Of a DNA stretch of 64,000 bases, positions 25,599 to 34,674 are shown piece after piece. This stretch comes from Arthrobacter sp. B2a2-09 (GTDB lineage Bacteria; Actinomycetota; Actinomycetes; Actinomycetales; Micrococcaceae): the NCBI RefSeq assembly GCF_027587375.1, contig NZ_JAMXIC010000008.1:105137-169136 (forward strand), given 5' to 3'. How positions within the stretch are numbered: the stretch's first letter is position 1; every line of letters begins with the position of its first letter. The notes beneath the pieces are model-generated. The model was given only the letters and a program-made list of their open reading frames with translations, was not told where the DNA came from and searched no databases. A program made the translations under genes and the position numbers.

Positions 25599-27773
25599 CT
25601 AGAGCCCCCGCTGCGGTCCCGCGGCGACGGGATGGACATCCAAGAGATCGGACAACGGCTTGCGGGCTTCGAGATGCAGTGCGACATTCTCGGGCAGGTC
25701 CGTGACCCGTGTTTCTCCGTTGACCACTTCCACGGAGATCCGGGAGCCGGCAAGTGGGATATTTCGCATTTTGATCTCGCCGAAGCCTTCAGGGACAACG
25801 GGTGCCAGCCAGAGGCCTCCGTGGGTGAGGCAAGGATCGAAACGGAGTAGTACCCGGAGCAAATGAACCGGCGTGGCAGCGGCCCACGCCTGCGGCGAAC
25901 ACGACGAAGGATACGGAACCGGCATCCCGTAGGTTTTCCTGTCCAAACCGCAAAACAATTCCGGGAGCCGTCCGCCAAAAGCCTCGGCGGCATCGAGGAG
26001 GCCCGTGACGAGGCGTTGGGACTCCTCAACGAAGCCATAGCGCATCAACCCGCCGGCAATAAGGGCATTGTCGTGCGGCCACACCGAGCCGTTGTGGTAG
26101 CTCGCCGGGTTGTATGCCGCCATGTCCGAAGCCAATGTCCGGACGCCCCATCCCGTGAACATGGTGTCCGACATCAGCCGCTCCGCGACCAACGGAGCCT
26201 TGTCGTCGTCGACGATTCCGCTCCAAAGGCAATGGCCCATATTGGACGCGCAGGCGTCTACCGGCCGCTTGTTACGATCCAGGGCGATCGCGAAATAGCC
26301 GCGTTCGGGAAGCCAGAATTGCTCGTTGAATTTTCGCTTGAGTTCAGCCGCCCGCGCGCCCCACACCGCGGCCAGCTTCAGATCGCCGTCCTCCTGGGCC
26401 ATCAAGGCCCTGCTGAGATAGGCGGTGTACACATAGCCCTGGACTTCGCACAAGGCGATCGGCGGCTCCGCCAGGGTGCCGTCGGCGAAGTTGATGCCGT
26501 CTCCTGAATCCTTCCAGCCTTGATTGAGGAGGCCATGGTCCGTGGCTCGCGAATACTCAACGAAGCCGTCGCCGTCGGCGTCTCCGTAATCGCGGATCCA
26601 GTCCAGGGCGCGGTCCACCGCGGGCAGAAGGGACTCCGAGACCTCGGAATGGAATCCCCAACGGGTGAGCTCCCCGGCGAGCGTGACGAACAACGGTGTG
26701 GCATCCACCGAGCCGTAGTAGGCACTGCCGCCCCCAAGCGCGAGGCCCGTGCTGGCACCGAGACGCACCTCGTGCAGGATCCGGCCCGGCTCCTCCTCGC
26801 TGAGCGGGTTGACGGTCCGGCCCTGATGGTCGGCCAGGGTTTTGAGGGTTCCCAGCGCCAGCGAAGGATCCAGTGGAAGAGTCATGAAGGAAGTCAGGAG
26901 CGAGTCCCGGCCGAAAAGGGCCATGAACCAAGGAGATCCTGCAGCCACCACCGTCCGCCCGGGATGGTCAGGGTCAAAGATCCTCAGGGAGCCGAGGTCT
27001 GCCCTGCTCTGGGCCAACGCCTTTTCGAAGGCTTTGTTGGCAAGTTCCGTTGTAGGAACCTTGCCATGCCATTCCTGCAGCCTTTCTTCGGGGACATCGT
27101 AGGGGCGTTGGTTCCCCCAAACCTGGGCGTCCGCCTCGGGTCCAACCCCGTCGATGCGGGGTGTGGCCGTCACACCGGTGGACCAATGGCCTTGAGGTTC
27201 AAGGGTGATGTCGTAGCTGATGACATCTCCATCAATCACGGCATTCGGGGCGTCAATGGTGACCAGGACGTGCCGCCCCTGCCGCTGGGATTCAAGGACC
27301 AACGAGCCGTTGCTATCCCGCGTCAAGTGCACACTCTCGTGGCGTGCCCTGCCCTCCTTGACTTCGAAGATGTCGGCAAAGTCCGCATTGACCGTGAGCG
27401 AAACCGTGGTCTGGGTGGACTTGCTGGAGAAATTCCTGACCGTGATCTCTTCGCGGACTCCGCCGAACAGGCTCCGCCTGCGTTCAATCAGCAGATGGCT
27501 GTCTGCCAACCCATCGGTGCGTGCCGCTCGGCCGACAAAATCAGCGCGGTAGGGCTCCGGGACAGGGGAACCCAAGGCTTCGATGGGGCGGCCGTTCACC
27601 GCGAGCACCCAGTTCGAAACGAACCGCGTGTCACGGAAGAACATCCCATGCGGGCGCAGTTGGTCCATATCTCCGTTGGCCGCAGAGACGCAAAACGATG
27701 TTCCTGCCAACAACGTCACGGCACCCGCGCCGGCCGAACCTGCGAGGTTCTCGGCATTCCAACCTGTCATCAA
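25599..27773 (-). CDS. Amylo-alpha-1,6-glucosidase / glycogen-debranching-type protein
   Basis: Protein of 724 residues. An N-terminal beta-rich domain of about 230 residues (FRDTRFVSNWVL, ITVRNFSSK) is the 'GDE N-terminal bis' type. The GH15/GH133-like (alpha/alpha)6 barrel follows, with PWFMALFGRDSLLTS, a loop with EEPGRILHEVR, and GWKDSGDGINFADG around the expected acid residues; YHNGSVWPHDNALIAGG is a late family motif. It may trim alpha-1,6 or similar linkages. It is divergent from the fructan operon across a 647-base region filled by the 32-bp repeat array, so its promoter must lie in or beside that array. Confidence 0.87.
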   Translation of the reverse strand: MMTGWNAENLAGSAGAGAVTLLAGTSFCVSAANGDMDQLRPHGMFFRDTRFVSNWVLAVNGRPIEALGSPVPEPYRADFVGRAARTDGLADSHLLIERRRSLFGGVREEITVRNFSSKSTQTTVSLTVNADFADIFEVKEGRARHESVHLTRDSNGSLVLESQRQGRHVLVTIDAPNAVIDGDVISYDITLEPQGHWSTGVTATPRIDGVGPEADAQVWGNQRPYDVPEERLQEWHGKVPTTELANKAFEKALAQSRADLGSLRIFDPDHPGRTVVAAGSPWFMALFGRDSLLTSFMTLPLDPSLALGTLKTLADHQGRTVNPLSEEEPGRILHEVRLGASTGLALGGGSAYYGSVDATPLFVTLAGELTRWGFHSEVSESLLPAVDRALDWIRDYGDADGDGFVEYSRATDHGLLNQGWKDSGDGINFADGTLAEPPIALCEVQGYVYTAYLSRALMAQEDGDLKLAAVWGARAAELKRKFNEQFWLPERGYFAIALDRNKRPVDACASNMGHCLWSGIVDDDKAPLVAERLMSDTMFTGWGVRTLASDMAAYNPASYHNGSVWPHDNALIAGGLMRYGFVEESQRLVTGLLDAAEAFGGRLPELFCGLDRKTYGMPVPYPSSCSPQAWAAATPVHLLRVLLRFDPCLTHGGLWLAPVVPEGFGEIKMRNIPLAGSRISVEVVNGETRVTDLPENVALHLEARKPLSDLLDVHPVAAGPQRGL

Positions 27774-27842
27774 TGGGCTCCAAAGCTAGGGACGGGGGAA
27801 TGGGGCAGCTTGTTTCAGCGTATTCGCCGCGTCTTCGGAAGT

Positions 27843-28336
27843 GAACCCTCCTGCAGATATGGGGGCTTTTGGGTGGACGCTCGCTCGGGTATGGCGGGTT
27901 GTGGCCGGACGCTCGCTCAGGTATGGCAGGTTGTGGCCGGACGCTCGCTCAGGTATGGCGGGTTTTGGGTGGACGCTCGCTCAGGTATGGCGGGTTTTGG
28001 GTGGACGCTCGCTCGGGTATGGCGGGTTTTGGCCTGGGGATTGGGGGCGATATGTGAGCGAGGGTTTGGGGATTGGCCCACATATCTGCAGGAGCGTTTG
28101 GGGTTTGGGCTCCATATGTGAGCGAGCGTTTGGGGTTTGGGCTCCATATGTGAGCGAGGGTTTGCCGTTTGGGGGCGATATGTGAGCGAGCGTTTGGGGT
28201 TTGGGCTCCATATGTGAGCGAGCGTTTGGGGTTTGGGCTCCATATGTGAGCGAGCGTTGGGGGATTGGGGGCGATATGTGAGCGAGCGTTGGGGGATCGG
28301 GGCACATATCTGATGGAGCGTCGCGAAAGGTGAGAG
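27843..28336. repeat. 32-bp-period repeat array 1 (6 direct, 9 inverted units)
   Basis: From 27843 to 28034 six 32-base units follow without gaps; five carry GGACGCTCGCTC then GGTATGG, and the first carries the alternative CTCCTGCAGATATG. From 28049 to 28336 eight full units and a partial ninth run in the opposite sense, of the form CATATGTGAGCGAGCGTTTG; the second has the CTGCAG flavour. Outside the core the units differ by a few bases. The region 27774-28420 holds only this array, then the fructan promoter. Open frames through it are repetitive shadows. Confidence 0.95.
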
Positions 28337-28360
28337 GCGCGTAATAACACCGATGTGACG

Positions 28361-28408
28361 CTTGACACGTGTTAGGTGATGGATTTACGCTACCTAACAC
28401 GTGTTAGG
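28361..28408 (+). promoter_or_regulatory. Promoter and two LacI-type operators of the fructan operon
   Basis: TTGACA (28362-28367), 18 bases, then TACGCT (28386-28391) form a good promoter. CTTGACACGTGTTAGG (28361-28376) covers the -35 box and CCTAACACGTGTTAGG (28393-28408), a perfect palindrome, covers the start region. A related site lies before the lacI-type gene at 34391. Repression relieved by a sugar is inferred. Confidence 0.8.
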
Positions 28409-28420
28409 AAGGAATTAGAC

Positions 28421-29839
28421 ATGCCAGGAAGCAATGGGAAGCTGCGTGAGATCTCACGCAGGACAGCCCTTGGTGCCTTGGGTGCGGGAATTGTCGGAGC
28501 AACAGTGGCGTCGTGGCCGCGGTTGACCGGAATGGACATCCCGGGCCGCGGGGACAACGGCCTTAGCATCGCCATCATGGGTACCGCAGCGGACGCTACC
28601 GCACGCCAGCGGGTCATTGATGCGTTCGCGAAGGTGCACCCGGAAATCAAGGTTAAGGTCCAGGCCATCCAGGCCGCGGACTGGAAGGACTTCTTCACCA
28701 AGATCCTCACCATGGTGGCAGCAGGAACGCCACCGGATGTGGTCTACGTGGCCACCGAAGGTGCCCAGCTCTTCGCCGAGAAACTGGCGCACCCCTTGGA
28801 CGAGTACCTGCGCCGCGATGCAGCGGACATGAAGGAGTACTTCGCAGACGTCCACCCGAGCCTCGTGGAGGCGTTCATGTACAAGGGCAGCCTGTTCCAG
28901 CTCCCCATCGACTGGAACGCCGCCAACATGTACTACAACACCTCGGCCTTGCAGCAAGCCGGACTCGAACGTCCCGCGGATAACTGGACCCAGGTCGATT
29001 TCCGCAACACCCTGGCTGCCATGCGGAAAGCCAGGCCGCAGGACTTCACCCCGTACTACTGGACCAACAGGCTCTTCGGCGGCGTGGTGCCCTGGCTCTA
29101 TGCCAACGACGCCAGCTTCCTCAAGGAATCCAAATCCACCGGCGGCGAATGGCTCTGGGACAGCTTCTACGCCCAGGATCCTTCCCGCGGACTACGTTCC
29201 GGCGGCTACCAGTGGCTTGAACCCAATGCCGACGACCCGCGGGTGTACGAATCGTTCGACTACCTCCGTGGCCTCGTCAAGGATGGCCTGGGCGTCCGAC
29301 CCGAAGAAGGCGGCGGAAATTCACTCGTCGGGCTGTTTGCGTCCAACCGGATTGGCATGACACCGGCCGGCGGCTACTGGGTTGAGGGCCTCCACGAAGC
29401 CGGAATGAAGGAAGACGACTTCGACGTCCAGTTCTTCCCGCGGTGGCGCACCCAGCGGCACCAGTTCGGCACAGCCGGCTACGCCATCATGAAGACCGCG
29501 AAGGACAAGGATGCTGCATGGGAATGGCTCAAGTTCTCTTCCAGCCTGGAAGCCATGCAACTGGTCTTCCCGACGCCGAACACCACCCCCGCGCGCCGCT
29601 CCATGGTCAACCAAGGGCTCTACGCCAACACCGGGCCCAAACACTGGAAAGTCTTCTACGACACCCTCGACAAATTCCCCACCACAGGTCCCATTCCGGC
29701 ACCGCCCCAGCAGGCCGCCGTCGAGACCGCACTGATGAAAAACGTATCCCTGGCCGTCAGCGGTGATGAGAACCAGCTCAAGCAGGCCCTCGACTCCATG
29801 CAGCGCGACCTTGAGATCGCCTTGAGGAGGCAGGCATGA
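28421..29839 (+). CDS. ABC sugar-binding protein with Tat-type signal
   Basis: Extracytoplasmic solute-binding protein of 472 residues, family 1 (carbohydrates). The N-terminus has SRRTALGALGAG, a twin-arginine signal, and no lipobox Cys, so export of a folded soluble or anchored protein is expected. The mature part has the two-lobed pattern: DVVYVATEGAQLFAEK, LPIDWNAANMYYNT and RIGMTPAGGYWVEG. ATG 28421 has AGGAAGGA seven bases upstream; the frame is open to 28376. First gene of the operon with two permeases and GH32, so the ligand is probably sucrose or fructo-oligosaccharides. Confidence 0.88.
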   Translation: MPGSNGKLREISRRTALGALGAGIVGATVASWPRLTGMDIPGRGDNGLSIAIMGTAADATARQRVIDAFAKVHPEIKVKVQAIQAADWKDFFTKILTMVAAGTPPDVVYVATEGAQLFAEKLAHPLDEYLRRDAADMKEYFADVHPSLVEAFMYKGSLFQLPIDWNAANMYYNTSALQQAGLERPADNWTQVDFRNTLAAMRKARPQDFTPYYWTNRLFGGVVPWLYANDASFLKESKSTGGEWLWDSFYAQDPSRGLRSGGYQWLEPNADDPRVYESFDYLRGLVKDGLGVRPEEGGGNSLVGLFASNRIGMTPAGGYWVEGLHEAGMKEDDFDVQFFPRWRTQRHQFGTAGYAIMKTAKDKDAAWEWLKFSSSLEAMQLVFPTPNTTPARRSMVNQGLYANTGPKHWKVFYDTLDKFPTTGPIPAPPQQAAVETALMKNVSLAVSGDENQLKQALDSMQRDLEIALRRQA

Positions 29840-30804
29840 GCACGGCAACAACGGGCATGTCCACCAAACGCCGAAACGGCGCGGGGTCCAAACGCCAAAA
29901 CGGCGCCGGAGCGAAGAGCGAGACAAACGGAAGACAGCGTCAGCGCTGGCTCCCCTGGGCGTTCCTGGCTCCCACCATCCTGGGCATGGGCCTGTTCACG
30001 CTCGTGCCGATCGTCGCTTCCGTGGTCCTCGCGTTCTTCCGCTGGGACATTATTTCCGCGCCAAGCTTCGTCGGGTTCGACAACTTCGCCGAAGTGGTCC
30101 AGGACCCCACGGTGCGTGTCTCGTTCCTGAACACCATCCTGTTCGTGGTGGTCGCCGTGGCGCTGCAGCTCGGCCTCGCCTTGGCGCTGGCGATCATGGT
30201 GCAGGAGAAGCTCCCGACCTGGCTTCGCGTCTTCTTCCGGAGCGCCTTCTTCTTCCCGCTGATCCTGTCGGCCGCGTCGGTGTCCATCTTCATGCGCTAT
30301 CTGTTCAACGAACAATTCGGCGTAGTCAACTGGCTTTTGTCCTTCGTCGGCATCCCCGCAGTCCCTTGGCTGACGACGCCGGCCGGTTCTGCCGCCGTCG
30401 TGATCCTCGTGTATGTGTGGCAGAACTTCGGGTTCTCGTTCCTGCTGTTCATCGGCGGCCTGGCGTCCATCCCCATCGAAACGTACGAGGCCGCATCGAT
30501 CGACGGCGCCACGGGCTGGCGCAAACACCTCCACGTGACGCTGCCGCTCCTGAGCCCCACCACCTTGGTGGCATCCGTCATGGCGATCATCAACGCCCTC
30601 CAGGTGTTCGACCAGCCCTACGTCCTGACCCGCGGCGGCCCGGGCGACTCCACGCGCACCGCGGTGATGGTGATCTTCGAGTCCGCGTTCCAGCGCCTCG
30701 AGTTCGGCCAGGCCTCGGCGATCGGCGTCATCCTCACGCTGATCATCATGGCCATCACCGCCGCCCAGTTCCGGCTCAGCAAACGTTTCGTCTTCTACCA
30801 GTAA
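29836..30804 (+). CDS. ABC sugar permease, MalF-type
   Basis: Membrane subunit of 322 residues with six predicted helices after a basic 35-residue N-terminus. The coupling motif EAASIDGATGWRKHLHVTLPLL, the EAA loop that docks the ATPase, is clear. Overlaps the binding-protein gene by four bases (ATGA). The operon encodes no ATPase, so it must borrow a shared MsiK-type ATPase encoded elsewhere, as is common in actinobacteria; this is inferred. Confidence 0.92.
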   Translation: MSTATTGMSTKRRNGAGSKRQNGAGAKSETNGRQRQRWLPWAFLAPTILGMGLFTLVPIVASVVLAFFRWDIISAPSFVGFDNFAEVVQDPTVRVSFLNTILFVVVAVALQLGLALALAIMVQEKLPTWLRVFFRSAFFFPLILSAASVSIFMRYLFNEQFGVVNWLLSFVGIPAVPWLTTPAGSAAVVILVYVWQNFGFSFLLFIGGLASIPIETYEAASIDGATGWRKHLHVTLPLLSPTTLVASVMAIINALQVFDQPYVLTRGGPGDSTRTAVMVIFESAFQRLEFGQASAIGVILTLIIMAITAAQFRLSKRFVFYQ

Positions 30805-30812
30805 GGCCCGCC

Positions 30813-31700
30813 ATGACTACAACCTCAACCCAGCGCGCCGTCGTCGATCGCTTGGCTTCCCAAGGGCCCGCGCCCCGCAAGAAGCGGAACTGGAGCATGG
30901 CCGGACGAATCGTGCTGCTCCTGATCGCGTCCGTCTTCATCCTCGGTCCGGTGCTGTGGACCCTGTCCACCTCGCTGCGGCCACCGGCGGAATCGTTCCA
31001 GCTGCCGCCGTCGTTCCTGCCGCTCAACCCCGATTTCTCGTCCTATGACCAGGTCTTCAAGCAGCTCAACATCATGCTTCTGGTCCTCAACAGCGCCCTC
31101 GTGACGGGTCTGATCGCCGTCGGGCAGATGTTCACGGCGGCGCTGGCCGGCTACGCGTTCGCGAACCTCAAATTCCGCGGCCGCGGGGCACTGTTCTCGA
31201 TTGTGCTGGCCACCATGATGGTCCCGGCGCAGGTGACGATCGTTCCGGTCTTCATGCTGATCCGAGGCATCGGTTTGTCCGACACGCTCCTCGCGCTGAT
31301 CCTCCCGGCGATCCCGACGGCGTTCGGCACCTTCCTGATGCGCCAGTACTTCCTGGGGCTGCCCAGTGATTTGGGCGAGGCCGCCGCGATCGACGGAGCC
31401 TCGCCATGGCGGACGTTCCGTTCCGTGTATGCGCCGCTGGCGATGCCGGGCATGGCGATCGTAGGCATCCTGGCGTTCAACTACCACTGGAACGAGTTCT
31501 TCCGGCCACTCATCCTGACCATCTCCGAGCAGAACTTCACGCTCCCGCTGGGCTTGGTGTCGCTGCAGGGCAACCTCGGCACGGGCAGCATCTCCGTGGT
31601 GTTGGCGGGCGTGATCCTCTCCATGATTCCGGCCCTGGTGGTGTTCATGTTCGGCCAACGCGCATTGCGTGACGGACTGACCGCCGGCACCGGCAAATAG
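30813..31700 (+). CDS. ABC sugar permease, MalG-type
   Basis: Second membrane subunit, 295 residues, six helices. The EAA loop reads EAAAIDGASPWRTFRSVYAPL, and NYHWNEFFRPLIL is the usual late periplasmic-loop motif of MalG-type subunits. ATG 30813 lies 8 bases after the preceding stop codon. It should pair with the MalF-type subunit. Confidence 0.92.
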   Translation: MTTTSTQRAVVDRLASQGPAPRKKRNWSMAGRIVLLLIASVFILGPVLWTLSTSLRPPAESFQLPPSFLPLNPDFSSYDQVFKQLNIMLLVLNSALVTGLIAVGQMFTAALAGYAFANLKFRGRGALFSIVLATMMVPAQVTIVPVFMLIRGIGLSDTLLALILPAIPTAFGTFLMRQYFLGLPSDLGEAAAIDGASPWRTFRSVYAPLAMPGMAIVGILAFNYHWNEFFRPLILTISEQNFTLPLGLVSLQGNLGTGSISVVLAGVILSMIPALVVFMFGQRALRDGLTAGTGK

Positions 31701-31725
31701 CCACTACTTCCCTGAAAGGACTTCG

Positions 31726-33162
31726 ATGACGGACCTCATATCCTCCGCCCCTGCGCTTGCGGCGGCGGCCACCCACCCGGACCCGGCTTTCCCGCGCTTC
31801 CACCCCCGGCCGGCGCAAGGCTGGATCAACGACCCCAACGGCGTCAACTTCATCAACGGCCGCCACCACGTGTTCTTCCAGTTCAACCCGGAATCGGCCC
31901 GGCACCACCGGATCCAATGGGGCCATATCAGCTCTCCGGACCTGGTCCACTGGGATGAACACCCGGTCGCGCTGCGCCCGCAGGACGGCGGGCCGGATGA
32001 GTTCGGCTGCTGGACCGGTGTGGTGACCGACGACGGCGGTGTCCCCACCGCTGCGTACTCGGGCGTGCGGGGCGATGGTGGGCACTCGCAAGTGGTGATT
32101 TCCCGAGGCTCCGCGGACTTGGTGACTTGGGAACAGGATGGCCACATTGCCGCTTCCATGCCGGGCGATGGCCTGGTCACGGCCGTGCGCGACCCCTTCA
32201 TCTTCCACTTCAACGGCAAGCGCTATGCCATGCAGGGCGCCGGGCTGGCCAATGGACATGCTGCTTTGCTGCTGTACACCGTGGAGGACATGTCCGACTG
32301 GAAGTACCAAGGCATTTGGCTGACCACCGAAAACCCCGTGGCCGCCACGCACACTCCGGCCGAAATCTGGGAGTGCCCGCAGTTGGTCCAAGTACCTTCC
32401 GACGGGGTGCCTTCCGACTCGGGGGCTGCGGCCGAAACCTGGGTCATGATGTTCTCCCTGTGGCTCTCCGGCGACGACCACGAGCACGCCAACGGAGTGG
32501 GCCACCTCATCGGTTCGCTGGCCGAGGACCCGTCCACCGGGCTGCCGGTATTCGTCCCGCGTTCCGGCGGCAAGTCCGACCTTGGCCGGGATTTCTATGC
32601 TCCGCAAATCGCACAGCTGGACTCTGCGTCTGGGACGGGGCCGCGGTCGGGGCCGCGCGCCCTGCTGTGGGGATGGGCCAACGAAGGTCCGGGCCGCGAT
32701 GGCCGGCGTGGCCGTTCGCAAGACGAGATCGACGCCGCAGGCTGGGCGGGCGTATTAACCCACCCGCGCTTCCTCTCGGTTGAGGATGGTGCATTGGTGG
32801 TTGCTCCTGCGCCGGAGGTCGAGGCGTATCGGGGTTCCTTGGTTTCGAGCGGGGCTTCTGGGGCCGTTGCCGTGCCGCCGTTTGCCGAGGCTGTTGTGAC
32901 TGGTGGGACTGATGGTGGTCTTGGAGCCAGTGAGGTTCGGCTGGTCCTGGCCTCCGACGCGGAACGGCAAGTCGTGTTTGCGGGGACGCTGTCCGAGGGC
33001 GAGGAACTCCGCATCTTCGTGGATGCTTCCCTGGTGGAGGTGTATCGGACGGGTTCCGTGGCCACGACACTCCGTGCCTACCCGGCCGTGGGTGAGGAAT
33101 GGAGACTTGAGCTTCCCGAAGGTGCGCAAGCGGACGTCTGGGAACTGAAGCTGCCGGACTAG
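31726..33162 (+). CDS. Glycoside hydrolase family 32 (beta-fructofuranosidase)
   Basis: Hydrolyses sucrose, sucrose-6-phosphate or fructo-oligosaccharides; 478 residues and no signal peptide, so it acts on imported sugar. The five-bladed propeller motifs are present: WINDPNG (33-39, nucleophile D36), VRDPF (transition-state Asp) and EIWECPQL (acid Glu). A short C-terminal beta-sandwich (about 370-478) ends with LRIFVDASLVEVY. GAAAGGA lies 6 bases before ATG 31726. It ends the fructan operon. Confidence 0.92.
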   Translation: MTDLISSAPALAAAATHPDPAFPRFHPRPAQGWINDPNGVNFINGRHHVFFQFNPESARHHRIQWGHISSPDLVHWDEHPVALRPQDGGPDEFGCWTGVVTDDGGVPTAAYSGVRGDGGHSQVVISRGSADLVTWEQDGHIAASMPGDGLVTAVRDPFIFHFNGKRYAMQGAGLANGHAALLLYTVEDMSDWKYQGIWLTTENPVAATHTPAEIWECPQLVQVPSDGVPSDSGAAAETWVMMFSLWLSGDDHEHANGVGHLIGSLAEDPSTGLPVFVPRSGGKSDLGRDFYAPQIAQLDSASGTGPRSGPRALLWGWANEGPGRDGRRGRSQDEIDAAGWAGVLTHPRFLSVEDGALVVAPAPEVEAYRGSLVSSGASGAVAVPPFAEAVVTGGTDGGLGASEVRLVLASDAERQVVFAGTLSEGEELRIFVDASLVEVYRTGSVATTLRAYPAVGEEWRLELPEGAQADVWELKLPD

Positions 33163-33193
33163 GCGGCAGGCCGCCGTCGGGCTCTCAGCGTTT

Positions 33194-33273
33194 GACCTCT
33201 TTTGGCCGGTGCTGTCGCCCGGAATCCCTGTATTTCCGCGGATTTCGGGACGGCGGCCCGGCCAAAAGTGGTC
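33194..33273. repeat. 80-bp palindromic element, copy 2
   Basis: GACCTCTTTTGGCC (33194-33207) and GGCCAAAAGTGGTC (33260-33273) frame a weaker inner hairpin. Read on the minus strand it matches copy 1 (18009) over the first 20 or so bases, and again starts four bases after a stop codon, here of the LacI-type gene. It separates the convergent GH32 and lacI-type genes. Confidence 0.75.
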
Positions 33274-33277
33274 GGAT

Positions 33278-34348
33278 CTAGAGGGCGGGAACGGGTCCGG
33301 TGGACTCGCGGACCACCAAACGGCAAGGAACCATGGTTTCCAAGCCGGCGTTGGTCGCCAAACCGGTGCCGCCGCGCGGCGTCGGCGTCTGGACGCGGTC
33401 CTCAATCTGCTCCAGCAACATGGTCATCGCGGCCGCGCCCATTTCCCGCAGCGGAAGCGCCATGGTGGTGAGCGCGGGGACCATGGTGGCCGCGATGCGG
33501 GATTCGTCGTCGTAACCCATGATCGAGAGGTCGCGCGGTACGGCGAGGCCCAGCCGCGCCGCAGCCAGGGCGACGCCGATGGCGAGCCGGTCGTTCGCGC
33601 AAACAATCGCCGTCGGCCGCTCGGTGGCGGAGAGCAGTCCCATGGCGCCATGGAAACCGTCGTTGATGTCCCAACCGGCCGTGAACACGCGGTCTTCGCG
33701 AACGGGAATAGCGGCCCTGGCCATCGCCTCCCGATGCCCCGCGATGCGCAACGGGACAGCCGGGGAGGTGGCGGCACCGGCGAGGAACGCGATATCGCGA
33801 TGGCCCAACTGCAGCAAGTGCTCGGTGGCTTCCCTGCCGCCGGAAACCTCGTCCGGGATCACATGGTGCAGCTGCGGGGAGGGGCTGTTGTCGAAACAAT
33901 TGGCGAGCACTGAGGGGACGCGGAGCATGCCGTGGGGCACGTCGAGCGGCTTCAAACCGACCGTGACATACATCAGCCCGTCCACTTGCCGGTCCAACAG
34001 GGTTTCGACGGCGCTCTCGTCACGGGAAGCGTCGCGCTCAGTGTCCATCACGACGGTGACGAAGCCGTGTGCGCGGGCGACGTCGTCGGCGCCACCAATG
34101 ATGTTGCCGTCGAATGGGCTCACCACCACCTCGTCCGACACGATGCCGATCACGCGTGTTCGTTGATTCCGCAGGCTCAAGGCGATGGCGTTGGGGGAGT
34201 ACTTGAGCTCCGAGGCGGCCTGCCGGATGCGATCCTGGCTTTCCTTGGCCACGTTGCCGTCGCCACGGCCGTTGAGCACCAGCGACACCGCACTCCGCGA
34301 GACGCCCGCCCGTTTGGCGACGTCGAGTGCTGTGGCCTTGCGCTGCAT
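33278..34348 (-). CDS. LacI-family transcriptional regulator
   Basis: Repressor of 356 residues. The helix-turn-helix is TALDVAKRAGVSRSAVSLVLNG at 6-27, followed by the hinge ELKYSPNAIALSLR. The sugar-binding core has TRVIGIVSDEV and ends near VVRESTG. Convergent with the fructan operon, and a CCTAACGC-GTGTGAGG site like the operon operators lies in its own promoter, so it probably controls both. Confidence 0.92.
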   Translation of the reverse strand: MQRKATALDVAKRAGVSRSAVSLVLNGRGDGNVAKESQDRIRQAASELKYSPNAIALSLRNQRTRVIGIVSDEVVVSPFDGNIIGGADDVARAHGFVTVVMDTERDASRDESAVETLLDRQVDGLMYVTVGLKPLDVPHGMLRVPSVLANCFDNSPSPQLHHVIPDEVSGGREATEHLLQLGHRDIAFLAGAATSPAVPLRIAGHREAMARAAIPVREDRVFTAGWDINDGFHGAMGLLSATERPTAIVCANDRLAIGVALAAARLGLAVPRDLSIMGYDDESRIAATMVPALTTMALPLREMGAAAMTMLLEQIEDRVQTPTPRGGTGLATNAGLETMVPCRLVVRESTGPVPAL

Positions 34349-34384
34349 GCGGGCTCCTCCGGCTGTGGTTCCGTTTCTTGCTGC

Positions 34385-34406
34385 ATTCTACCTAACGCGT
34401 GTGAGG
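34385..34406 (-). promoter_or_regulatory. -10 box and operator of the lacI-type gene
   Basis: On the minus strand TAGAAT (34390-34385) directly adjoins CCTAACGCGTGTGAGG (34391-34406), which differs from the perfect fructan operator at two positions. Repressor bound here would block the -10 region, so autoregulation is inferred. Confidence 0.6.
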
Positions 34407-34421
34407 GGTGGCCCGGTTCCG

Positions 34422-34622
34422 GACGCTCCTGCAGATATGCGGCCCCCTAGCCCGACGCTCGCTCACATATATGGCCAAAAACGGGAACGCTCGCTCACCT
34501 CAAGTGAGCGAGCGTCTGCAGAAAACACCCCAAAGGTGAGCGAGCGTCTGGGGGCGGGGCCCGCCCTGCAGATATGCCCCCTTCCAGCTGAACCTTCCTG
34601 CAGATCTACCCCCTTCCACCCC
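34422..34622. repeat. 32-bp-period repeat array 2
   Basis: Direct units start at 34422 (CTGCAGATATG flavour), 34454 and 34486, exactly 32 bases apart. Inverted TGAGCGAGCGT cores lie at 34505 and 34537, again 32 apart. Two more CTGCAGAT sites at 34566 and 34598 are also 32 apart. At the junction, 34487-34498 and 34504-34515 form a perfect 12-bp hairpin. The array fills most of the 326-base gap 34349-34674. Confidence 0.92.
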
Positions 34623-34674
34623 CTACCAAAAGCGGTATCGTTGGGCGTGCCGGGCGGTACCGGTGTTCTGATCT

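Noticed and set aside
26520..28121. Long plus-strand frame of over 500 codons opposite the debranching gene
   Set aside because: It is antisense to a recognisable enzyme and continues into the repeat array; composition is that of a third-position shadow.
27843..28336. CRISPR array
   Set aside because: The whole 32-base unit repeats with no distinct spacers, units occur in both orientations, and there is no leader or cas gene.
27841..28400. Several long open frames with repeated motifs on both strands through repeat array 1
   Set aside because: They arise because the 32-base unit lacks stops in several frames; peptides are near-identical repeats in all frames and no ribosome-binding site or family resemblance is seen.
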